Part shown: in pieces, positions 26,774 to 35,601 of the stretch
Layout of the letters: each line of letters opens with the position of its first letter
How positions within the stretch are numbered: the first letter of the stretch is position 1
DNA from: Spongiactinospora sp. TRM90649
GTDB taxonomy: Bacteria; Actinomycetota; Actinomycetes; Streptosporangiales; Streptosporangiaceae
Assembly (NCBI RefSeq): GCF_029382225.1
Contig: NZ_JARLTC010000038.1
Coordinates: 40,255 to 104,254, forward strand
Length of the DNA stretch: 64,000 nt
Reading direction: 5' to 3'
The notes under the pieces: model-generated
What the model was told of the DNA's origin: nothing
The model's database searches: none
The model's input: the letters and a program-made list of their open reading frames with translations, nothing else
Program-made: the position numbers and the translations under genes

Positions 26774-28004
26774 GCAGCGCCACGCACTCCACGTGGTGGG
26801 TCATCGGGAAGGCGTCGAAGGCGCGCAGCGACTCAAGGGTGTGACCGTGTCCGGCGAACAGCGCGATGTCCCTGGCCATGGTGGCCGGGTCGCACGAGAC
26901 GTAGACGATCCGGCCGGGGGCGAGCGCGACGATCCCGGCGACCACCTCGCGGCCGAGCCCGGCGCGCGGCGGGTCGGCGACCACGAGGTCCGCGCCCTGC
27001 TCGGCGAGACGCTCCAGGACCCGCTCCACCCGGCCGCGCTCGATCCGCGCCTGGGGCAGCCCGCTCAGGTTGCGCCGGGCGTCGCGGACGGCGGGGGTCT
27101 CCGACTCGACCCCCACCACGGCGCCCTCGTGCCCGACCGCGTCGGCCAGGCCCGCGGTGAACAGCCCCGCGCCGCAGTACAGATCGACGGCGCGCTCGCC
27201 GGGACGCGGATCGGCGAAGCCGAGCACCACCCCGAGCAGGGTCTCCGCCGCCCCCGGGTGCACCTGCCAGAACCCGCTGCCGGTCACCTCGAACGAGCGC
27301 TCGCCGACCCGTTCGCGGAGCGTGCCCTTCCCCCTGACGGCCTCGGTGCGGCCCCGCCCCTCGTCGACGAGCACCGCCGCGGGCGCGTCGAGATCCGGCA
27401 CTGCGACGCCCCTGCGCCCCTTCGGAGTCACCACCACGGCGCGGTCGCCCTCGGAGGAGGCGATCACCTCGACGTAGGAGGCGCCCCGCCAGGACTTCGT
27501 CTCCACCCCGGCCGCCTCGGCGTCCGGGTGCGCGATCAGGCAGGCGTCGACCGGCTCGATGTCGTGGGAGCGATGCCTGCGCAGCCCGGCCACGCCGTCC
27601 GGCCGGACGGCGAAGCGGACCCTGGTGCGCCAGCCGAGCCCCTCGGGAGCGCCGGGCACCTCCTCCACCACGACCTCGCGTTCGATCCCGGCCAGGCGGG
27701 CGAGCTGCTCGGCCACCACGGCGGCCTTGAGCGCGCGCTGGGCGGGCAGGGCGGCGTGCTGCCAGTCGCAGCCGCCACAGCGGCCCGGCCCGGCGTACGG
27801 GCAGGGCGGGGTCACCCGGTCGGGCGAGGGGTCGAGGATCTCGACGGCGTCGGCCCGCAGGAACCTCGCGGTCTCCTCGGTGACCTCGGCGCGCACGCGC
27901 TCGCCGGGGAGCGCGTGCCGCACGAAGACCACCCGGCCCTCGTGGCGGCCCACGCACCAGCCGCCGTTGGCGACGCGGTCGACGGTCATCTCCAGCAGTG
28001 TCAT
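26742..28004 (-). CDS. Class I SAM-dependent RNA m5U methyltransferase (TrmA/RlmD-like)
   Basis: 420 residues. A TRAM-like N-terminal domain (TVDRVANGGWCVGRHEGRVV) precedes the cysteine cluster CPYAGPGRCGGCDWQH (about 67-82) that binds Fe-S in RlmD-type enzymes. The Rossmann methyltransferase has DLYCGAGLFTAGLADAVG, DPPRAGLG and the catalytic cysteine in YVSCDPATMARD. It should methylate C5 of a uridine in rRNA or tRNA. The ATG overlaps the stop of the KimA-like gene by 4 bp, the same arrangement as M. tuberculosis Rv2689c/Rv2690c. Exact target site unknown. Confidence 0.9.
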   Translation of the reverse strand: MTLLEMTVDRVANGGWCVGRHEGRVVFVRHALPGERVRAEVTEETARFLRADAVEILDPSPDRVTPPCPYAGPGRCGGCDWQHAALPAQRALKAAVVAEQLARLAGIEREVVVEEVPGAPEGLGWRTRVRFAVRPDGVAGLRRHRSHDIEPVDACLIAHPDAEAAGVETKSWRGASYVEVIASSEGDRAVVVTPKGRRGVAVPDLDAPAAVLVDEGRGRTEAVRGKGTLRERVGERSFEVTGSGFWQVHPGAAETLLGVVLGFADPRPGERAVDLYCGAGLFTAGLADAVGHEGAVVGVESETPAVRDARRNLSGLPQARIERGRVERVLERLAEQGADLVVADPPRAGLGREVVAGIVALAPGRIVYVSCDPATMARDIALFAGHGHTLESLRAFDAFPMTHHVECVALLTASGGPGRG

Positions 28005-30037
28005 GAGTTCGTTCCGATGTGCTCGTCGCGGCGGGGTTCTTCCCATGGGCGGCGCACCGCTCCTGGGGCGAACGGCTCCGGTCTGCCCTTGAGCCGGAGC
28101 GAGGAGTGCAGTTGCCAGGGCACGCTGGTGACCATGACACCCGGCATGAACAGCAGGCGTCCCTTCAGGCGCAGCGCGCTCTGGTTGTGCAGGACATGTT
28201 CCCACCAGTGGCCGACCACGTACTCCGGAATGTAGACGGTCACCACGTCGCGGGGCGAGCGGCGGCGCAGCGCCTTGACGTATTCCAGGATCGGCCGGGT
28301 GATCTCCCGGTACGGCGAGTCGAGGATCTTCAGCGGCACCGGCAGGCCCAGCCGCTCCCATTCCTCCAGCAGCGCCTGCGACTCGCGGTTGTCCACCCCG
28401 ACGGTGACCGCCTCCAGCGTGCTCGGCCGGGTGGCGCGCGCGTAGGCGATGGCCCGCAGGGTCGGCTTGTGGATCTTGGAGATCAGCACGATGGCGTGGT
28501 TGCGCGCGGGCAGGGTCTGCTCGCCGTCCTCGGCGTCGGCCGGCAGCGCGAGTTCCTGGGTGATGTGGTCGTAGTGCGTCCGGATGCTCCTCATGATCAC
28601 GAAGAGCACCGGCATGGCGAGCACCACGATCCAGGCGCCCAGCATGAACTTGGTGATCAGGACCACGATCAGCACCAGCCCGGTGAGGATCGCGCCGAAC
28701 CCGTTGATCATCCGGGAGCGCTGCATGCGCCGCCGCGCGGCCGGCTCGGTCTCCGTCCGCAGCAGGCGGGTCCAGTGGATCACCATGCCGATCTGGCTCA
28801 GCGTGAAGGAGACGAACACCCCCACGATGTAGAGGTGGACCAGGGCGCTCGGGTTGGCGTTGAAGGCGAAGATCAGCAGGCAGGCGAACGCCGCGAGCAG
28901 GATGATGCCGTTGGAGAAGGCCAGCCGGTCGCCCCTGGTGTGGAGCTGGCGCGGCAGGAAGCGGTCCTGGGCCAGGATGGAGCCGAGCACTGGGAAGCCG
29001 TTGAAGGCGGTGTTGGCCGCCAGGAAGAGGATCAGCGCGGTGATCGCGCTGATGTAGACGAACCCGATCGTGTCGTGGCCGAAGACGGCGGAGGCCACCT
29101 GGGGCAGGATCGGCTCGTTGGTGTAGCCCGGCCCCGCCGGCTGGCCGTTGATCAGCAGGTTCTTCGAAGGCACCTCGGCGGCCTTGACCCCCGACGCCAG
29201 CGCCAGCGTGACCACGCCGACGAACATCGACACCGCGATGAGGCCCATCATCAGCAGCGTGGTGGCGGCGTTCCGGCTCTTCGGCTTGCGGAACGCGGGC
29301 ACGCCGTTGCTGATCGCCTCGACCCCGGTGAGCGCGGCGCAGCCGTTGGAGAACGCGCGCAGCAGCATGAAGGCCAGCGCCAGCCCGGCGAGCTCGCCCT
29401 CGTTCTCAGGGATCACCTCGAAGCCCGCGCTCGGCGCGCGCAGGGTCTCGCCCAGCACGCCGATCTGGAGCAGCCCCCAGGCGATCATCCCGAGTACGCC
29501 GATGACGAAGGCGTAGGTGGGAATGGCGAAGAAGCCGCCGGACTCCCGGATCCCGCGCAGGTTCATCAGCGTCAGCAGGACCACCATGACGATCGCGATC
29601 GCCACCTTGTGCTCGGCCACGAACGGGATGGCCGAGCCGATGTTGTCCACTCCGGAGGAGACCGAAACCGCGACGGTGAGCACGTAGTCGACCAGCAGCG
29701 CGCTGGCCACGGTCAGGCCCGCGTTCGGTCCCAGGTTGGTCATGGCGACCTCGTAGTCGCCGCCGCCGCTCGGGTAGGCGTGGACCGTCTGCCGGTACGA
29801 GGCCACCACGGTGAACATCAGCACCACGATCGCCACGGCGATCCACGGCGAGAACAGGTAGGCCGCCACCCCGCCGACCGACAGGGCGACGAGGATCTCC
29901 AGCGGGGCGTAGGCCACGGACGAGAGCGGGTCGCTCGCGAAAACCGGCAGCGCGATGCGCTTGGGCAGCAGTTGCTCATGCAACTGGGTGCTGCGCAGCG
30001 CCCTGCCCACCAGGAGGCGCTTTACGGCATCGGTCAT
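28001..30037 (-). CDS. KimA-like APC-family potassium (or amino acid) transporter
   Basis: 678 residues: twelve membrane helices (about 40-480) and a C-terminal cytosolic domain of about 190 residues (VLISKIHKPTLRAIAYARAT) similar to universal-stress folds. ASDPLSSVAYAPLEIL and SYRQTVHAYPSGGGDYEVA are hallmarks of the KimA/YdaO group, high-affinity K+/H+ symporters controlled by c-di-AMP in Bacillus. Two RCK/TrkA genes lie divergently next to it. I start at ATG 30037; a GTG at 30046 is possible. Annotated elsewhere as amino acid permease; potassium transport here is inference from family and neighbours. Confidence 0.85.
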   Translation of the reverse strand: MTDAVKRLLVGRALRSTQLHEQLLPKRIALPVFASDPLSSVAYAPLEILVALSVGGVAAYLFSPWIAVAIVVLMFTVVASYRQTVHAYPSGGGDYEVAMTNLGPNAGLTVASALLVDYVLTVAVSVSSGVDNIGSAIPFVAEHKVAIAIVMVVLLTLMNLRGIRESGGFFAIPTYAFVIGVLGMIAWGLLQIGVLGETLRAPSAGFEVIPENEGELAGLALAFMLLRAFSNGCAALTGVEAISNGVPAFRKPKSRNAATTLLMMGLIAVSMFVGVVTLALASGVKAAEVPSKNLLINGQPAGPGYTNEPILPQVASAVFGHDTIGFVYISAITALILFLAANTAFNGFPVLGSILAQDRFLPRQLHTRGDRLAFSNGIILLAAFACLLIFAFNANPSALVHLYIVGVFVSFTLSQIGMVIHWTRLLRTETEPAARRRMQRSRMINGFGAILTGLVLIVVLITKFMLGAWIVVLAMPVLFVIMRSIRTHYDHITQELALPADAEDGEQTLPARNHAIVLISKIHKPTLRAIAYARATRPSTLEAVTVGVDNRESQALLEEWERLGLPVPLKILDSPYREITRPILEYVKALRRRSPRDVVTVYIPEYVVGHWWEHVLHNQSALRLKGRLLFMPGVMVTSVPWQLHSSLRLKGRPEPFAPGAVRRPWEEPRRDEHIGTNS

Positions 30038-30172
30038 TTTCGACACGCCTGCCGATCGTAGTCGGCCGGATGACGCACGTCTCCGGGGACACTGCCGCGC
30101 CGCTCCCAATACGCGCCATACTTACTACTGGCAGCTATTCGGACCGCCTGAAACGGATACCGGCGGGGGAGA

Positions 30173-30838
30173 ATGCATATTGTGATCATGGGCTGTGGCC
30201 GGGTCGGTTCCACCCTGGCGCACATCCTCGAGGACAACGGCCATTCCATCGCCATCGTCGATCGGGACCCCCAGGCGTTCCGCCGTCTGCGCGCGGGCTT
30301 CCGCGGCCGGCGGGTCACCGGGATCGGCTTCGACCGCGACGTGCTGGAAGAGGCGGGCATCGGTACGGCCGGTGCCTACGTCGCGGTCAGCAGCGGCGAC
30401 AACTCCAACATCATCTCGGCCCGCGTGGCGCGCGAGACCTTCGGCGTGGAGAACGTCGTCGCCCGCATCTACGACCCGCGCCGCGCCGAGGTGTACCAGC
30501 GGCTGGGCATCCCGACGGTGGCCACCGTCCGATGGACCGCCGACCAGATCCTGCGGCGCATCCTGCCCGAGGGCGCCGAGCCGCTGTGGCGCGACCCCAC
30601 CGGCACCGTGGTGCTGGCCGAGGTCGCCTGCAACGCCGGTTGGATCGGCACGCGCGTGGCCGACCTGGAAGTCGCCGCGGGCACCCGGGTGGCGTTCGTC
30701 AACCGGATGGGCGAGGCGCTGTTGCCCAAGGGCGACACGGTGGTGCAGGAGGGCGACATACTGCACGTCATGGCGGCGGCGAACGACATGGACCGGATCA
30801 ACAAGGTGCTCTCCGGCGCACCGGAGGGGGATCACTGA
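30173..30838 (+). CDS. ceoB: TrkA/RCK family potassium uptake regulator (CeoB-like)
   Basis: 221 residues. The N-terminal Rossmann fold has the nucleotide motif MGCGRVGSTLAHILEDNGH and acidic VDRD; the C-terminal RCK_C domain (about 135-215: GTVVLAEVACNAGWIGTRV, GDTVVQEGDILHVM) could bind c-di-AMP or another effector. It should gate a K+ transporter from the cytosolic side. It has GGGGGA before ATG, and is followed immediately by a second TrkA gene (TGATG overlap). No TrkH/KtrB subunit is visible in the window; the nearest transporter is the divergent KimA-like gene. Confidence 0.92.
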   Translation: MHIVIMGCGRVGSTLAHILEDNGHSIAIVDRDPQAFRRLRAGFRGRRVTGIGFDRDVLEEAGIGTAGAYVAVSSGDNSNIISARVARETFGVENVVARIYDPRRAEVYQRLGIPTVATVRWTADQILRRILPEGAEPLWRDPTGTVVLAEVACNAGWIGTRVADLEVAAGTRVAFVNRMGEALLPKGDTVVQEGDILHVMAAANDMDRINKVLSGAPEGDH

Positions 30839-31497
30839 TGCGCGTGGCGATCGCGGGCGCCGGTGCCGTCGGCCGTTCCATCGCGGCGGAGCTGCTGGAG
30901 AACGGCCACGAGGTGCTCCTCGTGGACAGCGACCCCAAGGCCATCAAGATCGACAGTGTGCCCCGCGCCGAGTGGCTGCTCGCCGACGCCTGCGAGATCT
31001 CCTCGCTGGACGAGGCGGGCCTGAACAACTGCCACGTGGTGATCGCGGCCAGCGGCGACGACAAGGTCAACCTGGTCGTCTCGCTGCTCGCCAAGACCGA
31101 GTACGGCGTGCCGCGCGTGGTCGCCCGGATCAACCACCCGAAGAACGAGTGGCTGTTCAACGAGTCCTGGGGCGTCGACGTCGCGGTGTCCACGCCGCGC
31201 CTGCTGTCGGCCCTGGTCGAGGAGGCGGTCAGCGTCGGCGACCTGGTCCGGCTGATGACCTTCCGCCAGGGGCAGGCCAACCTGGTCGAGCTGACCCTGC
31301 CGGAGGACGCTCCGGTGGTCGGGCAGCGCTCCGGGTCGGTGCCGTGGCCGGCCGACTCGGCGCTGGTGGCCATCCTGCGCGAGGGCCGGGTGCTGGTGCC
31401 GAGCGCCGACGACCCGCTGGAGGCGGGCGACGAGCTGCTGTTCGTGGCCTCACAGGAGGTCGAACGGGAGCTCGCCCAGTTGCTGGCGCCGCACTAA
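30838..31497 (+). CDS. ceoC: TrkA/RCK family potassium uptake regulator (CeoC-like)
   Basis: 219 residues with the same two-domain layout as its partner: GAGAVGRSIAAELLENGHEV, VDSDPKAI, AASGDDKVNLVVSLLAKTEYG, and an RCK_C domain (about 130-215) with LPEDAPVVGQRSGSVPWPAD. The start overlaps the ceoB stop by 1 bp, so the two are coupled and likely form a hetero-octameric ring. The order methyltransferase, KimA-like, ceoB, ceoC matches the M. tuberculosis locus. Confidence 0.92.
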   Translation: MRVAIAGAGAVGRSIAAELLENGHEVLLVDSDPKAIKIDSVPRAEWLLADACEISSLDEAGLNNCHVVIAASGDDKVNLVVSLLAKTEYGVPRVVARINHPKNEWLFNESWGVDVAVSTPRLLSALVEEAVSVGDLVRLMTFRQGQANLVELTLPEDAPVVGQRSGSVPWPADSALVAILREGRVLVPSADDPLEAGDELLFVASQEVERELAQLLAPH

Positions 31498-31498
31498 C

Positions 31499-31514
31499 GG
31501 GCCCTCCGGGGCCC
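31499..31514. terminator. Short bidirectional hairpin
   Basis: 6-bp GGGCCC stem with 4-nt loop in the 25 bp between convergent genes. Confidence 0.45.
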
Positions 31515-31522
31515 CTACGGGG

Positions 31523-32239
31523 TCAGGAGGGCTTCACATCGTCGGTGGACGCGGCGCCCGGCACGGCCTGGATCGGCGTGCGCCCCCTGGCGAGGACCCA
31601 CACCATGGCGGCCAGCGCCGCCACCTGGAGCGGCCAGCCGAGCGCGATCTTGGCGACCCCCATCGCGGCCACCCCGCTGTTGCCCCAGATGAGGTAGATG
31701 GGGAGCTGCACGACCACCCTGATCAGGCAGGGGATCATCAGCAGCCAGGTCAGCTTGGAGCACAGCCGGACGATGCCCGGGTCCTTGCGCCAGCCGGTCG
31801 GGTCGCCGGTGACCGAGCCGATCATGAATCCGACCAGCGGCCACCGGGTCACCACCGACAGCAGCATGACCGCCGCGTAGCCGCCGTTGTACAGGATGCC
31901 CGGCAGATAGACGTCCTTGGCCTCGCCGGTGCGGCTGGCGAAGAACGCGCCGATGGCGATCCCGATCAGGCTGTTGATCACGAACTGCGGCGTGGACCGC
32001 TGGATCAGGCGCACCGCGAGCAGCACGACCGCCAGGCCGATGCTGACGATGAGCGACGTGCGGAGGTCTTCGGTGAAGATCCAGCCCACGGTGAAGGCGA
32101 TGGTGGGAAGCGCCGCCTCGACGATGCCGCGCCTGCCGCCCAGGGCCTTGGTGAGCTGCGCCCGGATCACGGCCTCCACCGTGGCGTACGCAGTGCCGCC
32201 TGAGGTCGCCTCGGCCGTACTCATCGTGTCGCTCACCAC
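31523..32239 (-). CDS. DUF3159 membrane protein
   Basis: 238 residues with about six membrane helices (GGRRGIVEAALPTIAFTVGW, TSLIVSIGLAVVLLAVRL, FVINSLIGIAIGAFFASRTG). Conserved actinobacterial family of unknown role next to ceoBC and the OB-fold gene, as in M. tuberculosis Rv2693c. The start is uncertain: GTG codons at 32239 and 32236 adjoin AAGGAG, and an ATG at 32224 is possible. The C-terminus ends with a Pro/Ala-rich tail. Confidence 0.85.
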   Translation of the reverse strand: MVSDTMSTAEATSGGTAYATVEAVIRAQLTKALGGRRGIVEAALPTIAFTVGWIFTEDLRTSLIVSIGLAVVLLAVRLIQRSTPQFVINSLIGIAIGAFFASRTGEAKDVYLPGILYNGGYAAVMLLSVVTRWPLVGFMIGSVTGDPTGWRKDPGIVRLCSKLTWLLMIPCLIRVVVQLPIYLIWGNSGVAAMGVAKIALGWPLQVAALAAMVWVLARGRTPIQAVPGAASTDDVKPS

Positions 32240-32245
32240 TCCTTG

Positions 32246-32638
32246 TCAGGCGCCGCCCGCGGGGCGAAGCTCGTACCTCGGGTTGAACATCACCTTGCGG
32301 CCGTCCTGCAGGCTGACCAGCCCCTCGGCACGCAACATGCGGCCCGGCTCGATCCCGGCGATCTTCCGCCGGCCCAGCCAGACCAGGTCGATCACGTCGG
32401 AACCGTCGTAGAGCTCGGCCTCCAGCGCGGGGGCTCCGCCGCGCGGGCGCAGGGTCACCGTCCGTAGCGTACCCGCTACGCAGAACCTGCGCCGCCCGCC
32501 ACACCTGGCGATGGGGGTCGCGCCGTGCCGATCGAGGTCTTCCTGAAGCTCCTCCGCCTCCAGCTCGGTCTGACTGGTCGTCAGACGTCTGAAGAACCCG
32601 CGAAGTCGACTGGGTTTATGGGGTTCTGCCGCACTCAC
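32246..32638 (-). CDS. OB-fold nucleic-acid-binding domain protein
   Basis: 130 residues. A basic, helical N-terminus (about 1-45) precedes an OB-fold with CVAGTLRTVTLRP, ALEAELYDGSDVIDLVWLGR and IEPGRMLRAEGLV, the pattern of tRNA-anticodon-type OB domains. It corresponds in position to Rv2694c. The GTG start has GAGG a few bases upstream. Ligand and function unknown. Confidence 0.82.
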   Translation of the reverse strand: MSAAEPHKPSRLRGFFRRLTTSQTELEAEELQEDLDRHGATPIARCGGRRRFCVAGTLRTVTLRPRGGAPALEAELYDGSDVIDLVWLGRRKIAGIEPGRMLRAEGLVSLQDGRKVMFNPRYELRPAGGA

Positions 32639-32715
32639 GGCCTCTTCCTCTCACCATGATGAGCCAGCCTATGCGATGGTATGCGGGTGCCGGCGCGTCC
32701 GGAACCGGCGCGTGG

Positions 32716-33402
32716 TCAGCGCGTCTCGGTGATCTCGGGGCCGCGGCGGAACGGATCGAGATCGGGCCCGCCGTCGCCGTCCTGGGCGTCCTCCATGGCC
32801 TGGCGGGTCTCCGGCGGCAGCCGCAGCTCGATGGTGTCCTTGGGCGCCATCGGGCCGTCACCGCGTACCACGACGATGTCGCGCACGACCTCCTCCAGCG
32901 TGGCCGCCGCCTCCGCGTCGGTGGCCGCCTGGCCGCTGAGGACGGCGTGCAGCAGCCAGCGCGGGCCGTCCACGCCGAGGTAGCGCACGGTCTGGGTGCC
33001 CTGGCCCTCGACCGGCACCCGGCCGATCAGCTCGACGCCGAAGGCCCCCTCGCGCTCCTCGGTGGTGCCGCCCGCGCTCTTGACGCTCTCGGCCAGCTCG
33101 GCGCGGACCTCGTCCCACAGGCCCGCCGAGCGCGGCGCGGCCAGCGCGTGGACCTGCAGCGCGCTGTCGTCCACCAGCACGGCCGCGCCGACGATCTGCT
33201 CGGCCGGGACGATCAGCCGGATCTCGAACCCCTCGCGCACCGGCAGGCGCAGCCCGCCCAGGTCGATGCGCTGGTGGTCGGGGTACGGCTCGTCCGCGTC
33301 CCACGGCCCTGACTCCCTGCCGGGGGCGGGCGCCTCCCGCTCCACCGCGGCGCCCGTCTCCGGGTCCGCTTGACGGCGGCGACGTCGGAACACTTCCCTC
33401 AC
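32716..33402 (-). CDS. DUF3710 protein
   Basis: 228 residues, soluble, with FRRRRR at the N-terminus, IDLGGLRLPVREGFEIRL, GLWDEVRAELAESVKSAGG and RWLLHAVLSGQAA, typical of this actinobacterial family that accompanies dut (Rv2696c position). A GTG at 33393 would begin MFRRRR, which fits family N-termini, and GAGGG lies just before it; the outer GTG at 33402 has GAGGAG. It lies 17 bp after dut. Function unknown. Confidence 0.85.
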   Translation of the reverse strand: MREVFRRRRRQADPETGAAVEREAPAPGRESGPWDADEPYPDHQRIDLGGLRLPVREGFEIRLIVPAEQIVGAAVLVDDSALQVHALAAPRSAGLWDEVRAELAESVKSAGGTTEEREGAFGVELIGRVPVEGQGTQTVRYLGVDGPRWLLHAVLSGQAATDAEAAATLEEVVRDIVVVRGDGPMAPKDTIELRLPPETRQAMEDAQDGDGGPDLDPFRRGPEITETR

Positions 33403-33419
33403 GCTCCTCGCAACGTTTC

Positions 33420-33854
33420 TCAGCGGCCCGTCGACCCGAACCCGCCGGTGCCGCGCGCCGATTCGGGCAGCCGCACGACCTCATGGAAGGCTGCCCGCTC
33501 GACACGCTGAATCACCAACTGGGCGATACGGTCGCCGCGCCGCAGCCGGACCGGCTCCTTGGAGTCGGTGTTGATCAGGTTCACCTGGATCTCGCCACGG
33601 TATCCGGCGTCGATGGTGCCGGGACCGTTGACCATGGTGACACCGTGCCTGGCGGCCAGCCCGGACCGGGGGTGCACGAACGCGGCGTAGCCGTCGGGCA
33701 GCGCGATCGCCACGCCGGTGCCGACGATCGTCCGCTCACCGGGCAGCAGCTCGATGTCGCGCACCGAGTACAGGTCGGCACCCGCGTCACCGGGGTGCGC
33801 ATAGGAGGGGGCCGGCAGGCCGTCGTCGAGCCGCTTGATGAGCACCTGGACCAC
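33420..33854 (-). CDS. dut: dUTP diphosphatase
   Basis: 144 residues, normal trimeric dUTPase length. All five motifs are visible: GDAGADLYS, PRSGLAARHGV, NGPGTIDAGYRGEIQ, RIAQLVIQRV and the C-terminal RGTGGFGSTG that closes over the active site. It hydrolyses dUTP to dUMP, keeping uracil out of DNA. The GTG has GGGAG nine bases upstream. First gene of a dut-DUF3710-OB-DUF3159 run. The DUF3093 gene often found divergent to dut is not present here. Confidence 0.96.
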   Translation of the reverse strand: MVQVLIKRLDDGLPAPSYAHPGDAGADLYSVRDIELLPGERTIVGTGVAIALPDGYAAFVHPRSGLAARHGVTMVNGPGTIDAGYRGEIQVNLINTDSKEPVRLRRGDRIAQLVIQRVERAAFHEVVRLPESARGTGGFGSTGR

Positions 33855-33985
33855 CGGTCATCTCTCCCGAGGCGAGGAACGCGCCGGACGGGCCGCGAAC
33901 GCCGGTGGGAGGGCGTGCGCGACGGTCGCCGGCATGGAACGGGTCACGGTGCGGAACATTACCGCCACCGGGGACCGCCTCGGCC

Positions 33986-35236
33986 CTACTCCGTGGTCTC
34001 GCCGTGTCTCGCGTCGGCGTCGCGACCGGCCGGGGCGCCCTGCCCGCCGGGCGCGGCGGCCGGCGCGGGCGTCTCGTCACGGGGCGGTTCCGCCTCCGTC
34101 GGCGCCTGCCGGGGCCGGTCCGCGAGCGGCGGCCCGGTGCCTCCCTTCCGGACGTACGACTCTTCGGGTGGCTCCTTCGGCTGGGCGCGCCGCAGTTCAG
34201 GCAGTGCGCGGTAGATCACCGCGGCGATGGGGACGGCCACTGCCGCGCCGGTGATCCCCGCGAGCACGCCGCCGACCGCCAGCACCAGGATGACCGCCAG
34301 CGGGTGGAAGTTGACCGCCCGGCCCACGATCAGCGGCTGCAGGACGTGGTTCTCCAGTTGCTGTTCGACGACCAGGATCCCGACGAAGACGAGAGCCAGG
34401 ATCGGCCCGCGCGCGCCCAGCGTGACCAGCGTGGCCAGGCCGCCCGCGAAGAAGATGCCGACGATCGGGATGAAGCTGGCGAAGAAGATGAGCACCGCGA
34501 GCGGCGCCCACAGCGGCACCCCCATGCCCGCCAGCACGATGCCCATGATGAAGCCGTGCACGGCGGCCACCGCCACGGTGCCCTGGACGTACTGCGACAG
34601 GGTCTCCCAGGCCGCCCTGCCCGCCCGGTCGACGCGGGGCGAGACCCGGCCGAAGGCGCGCAGGACCCACGACCAGATCCGCTCGCCGTCCTTGAGCAGG
34701 AAGAACGTCACGAACAGCAGCAGCACGATGGAGGCGAGCACCTCCACCGCGACCGTCGCGCCGGTCACGACGGTGTTGGTGATCAGGGCCTGCTGCGTGT
34801 TGAGCAGGGTGGTGATCTGCGTGACGTACGCCTCGATCTGCGCCTGCTGGAGTTGCAGCGGCCCGTTGATCAGCCAATCCTGCACACTCTGGACGGTCTT
34901 CTCCAACTGGGTGACCAGTCCGGGGAACTCCTCGGTGGCCCGCACCCCGACGATCCACCCGGTGCCGACGAGCACCGCGAACGCCAGCAGCATGGTCAGC
35001 CAGGTGGCCCAGATGGGCCGCAGCCCGGCCCTGCGCAGCCGCTTGGTGATCGGGAACAGCAGGGCGGCCAGCAGCAGCGCGATCGCCACCGGCAGCGCCA
35101 CGAACCGCAACGTGACGACCACCTGCGCGAAGTAGTACAGCACCACGCCGAGCAGGATGAGACACACGCTCCACGCGGCCATCCTGGCCAGCGCCGGCGG
35201 AACGAGCTGCATTGGGCGGCGCGGGTCGGAGATCAC
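33986..35236 (-). CDS. AI-2E family transporter (PerM-like)
   Basis: 416 residues. Membrane helices at about 15-60 and 70-95, a long extracytoplasmic coil region (EEFPGLVTQLEKTVQSVQDW), then further helices with LLFVTFFLLKDGERIW, FASFIPIVGIFFAGGLATLV and HPLAVILVLAVGG, the signature of the AI-2E/PerM family. The C-terminal 70 residues are a charged Pro/Glu tail without helices. GTG 35236 has AGGG nine bases upstream. It may be a Na+/Li+ antiporter or exporter; substrate unknown. Confidence 0.87.
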   Translation of the reverse strand: MISDPRRPMQLVPPALARMAAWSVCLILLGVVLYYFAQVVVTLRFVALPVAIALLLAALLFPITKRLRRAGLRPIWATWLTMLLAFAVLVGTGWIVGVRATEEFPGLVTQLEKTVQSVQDWLINGPLQLQQAQIEAYVTQITTLLNTQQALITNTVVTGATVAVEVLASIVLLLFVTFFLLKDGERIWSWVLRAFGRVSPRVDRAGRAAWETLSQYVQGTVAVAAVHGFIMGIVLAGMGVPLWAPLAVLIFFASFIPIVGIFFAGGLATLVTLGARGPILALVFVGILVVEQQLENHVLQPLIVGRAVNFHPLAVILVLAVGGVLAGITGAAVAVPIAAVIYRALPELRRAQPKEPPEESYVRKGGTGPPLADRPRQAPTEAEPPRDETPAPAAAPGGQGAPAGRDADARHGETTE

Positions 35237-35322
35237 GCTAACACCCTGTCACGTCAGCAAGCGGAACGCGCGCCTGTTTCCCCCCAGTCTGCTACCAACT
35301 GGGGGAGACCTTCCTCACCCGG

Positions 35323-35541
35323 CTACCCGGTCCGGCGGCCGATCCGGCGGATCGGTTTGCCCGCCCCGTCCTGCGGAACGACCTGGTAGTCGCCGAAGGT
35401 GACGTGCACCGTGGTGCCCTGTTCCACCATGCTCCCGCCGGCCGGTCCAGGTTGACCACGCTCCCGGACAGGGTGTTCCGTCCTGTGTGATCACCGCGGG
35501 GTCTCCTCCACGACCGGCACCCCGTTCGCCGGCGGCTTCAC
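35323..35541 (-). pseudogene. Decayed PASTA-like protein fragment
   Basis: Read on the minus strand, recognisable protein runs through three frames: VKPPANGVPVVEETPR, then VITQDG, then TLSGSVVNLDRPAG, then SMVEQGTTVHVTFGDYQVVP, ending at a TAG (35323-35325). The last stretch looks like the end of a PASTA domain (VxxGTTVxVTF). At least two frameshifts and no start with a ribosome site make it a probable relic. No other part of the gene is present. The PASTA label is by eye. Confidence 0.4.
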
Positions 35542-35601
35542 CTGCAGCAGAGCACGAGCGAGGGGGCTTTCGGTACCTCTCTTTCAATCGCACGAGCCTC
35601 G

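Noticed and set aside
28019..30061. 680-codon frame antisense to the KimA-like gene
   Set aside because: His/Gln/Asp-rich nonsense composition, no ribosome site; shadow of the real gene.
30038..30172. c-di-AMP (ydaO) riboswitch for the KimA-like gene
   Set aside because: Family context made me look, but no conserved riboswitch core was seen on either strand of the 135-bp spacer.
33855..33985. DUF3093 gene next to dut
   Set aside because: Expected from other actinobacteria, but no matching frame on either strand in the 131-bp gap.
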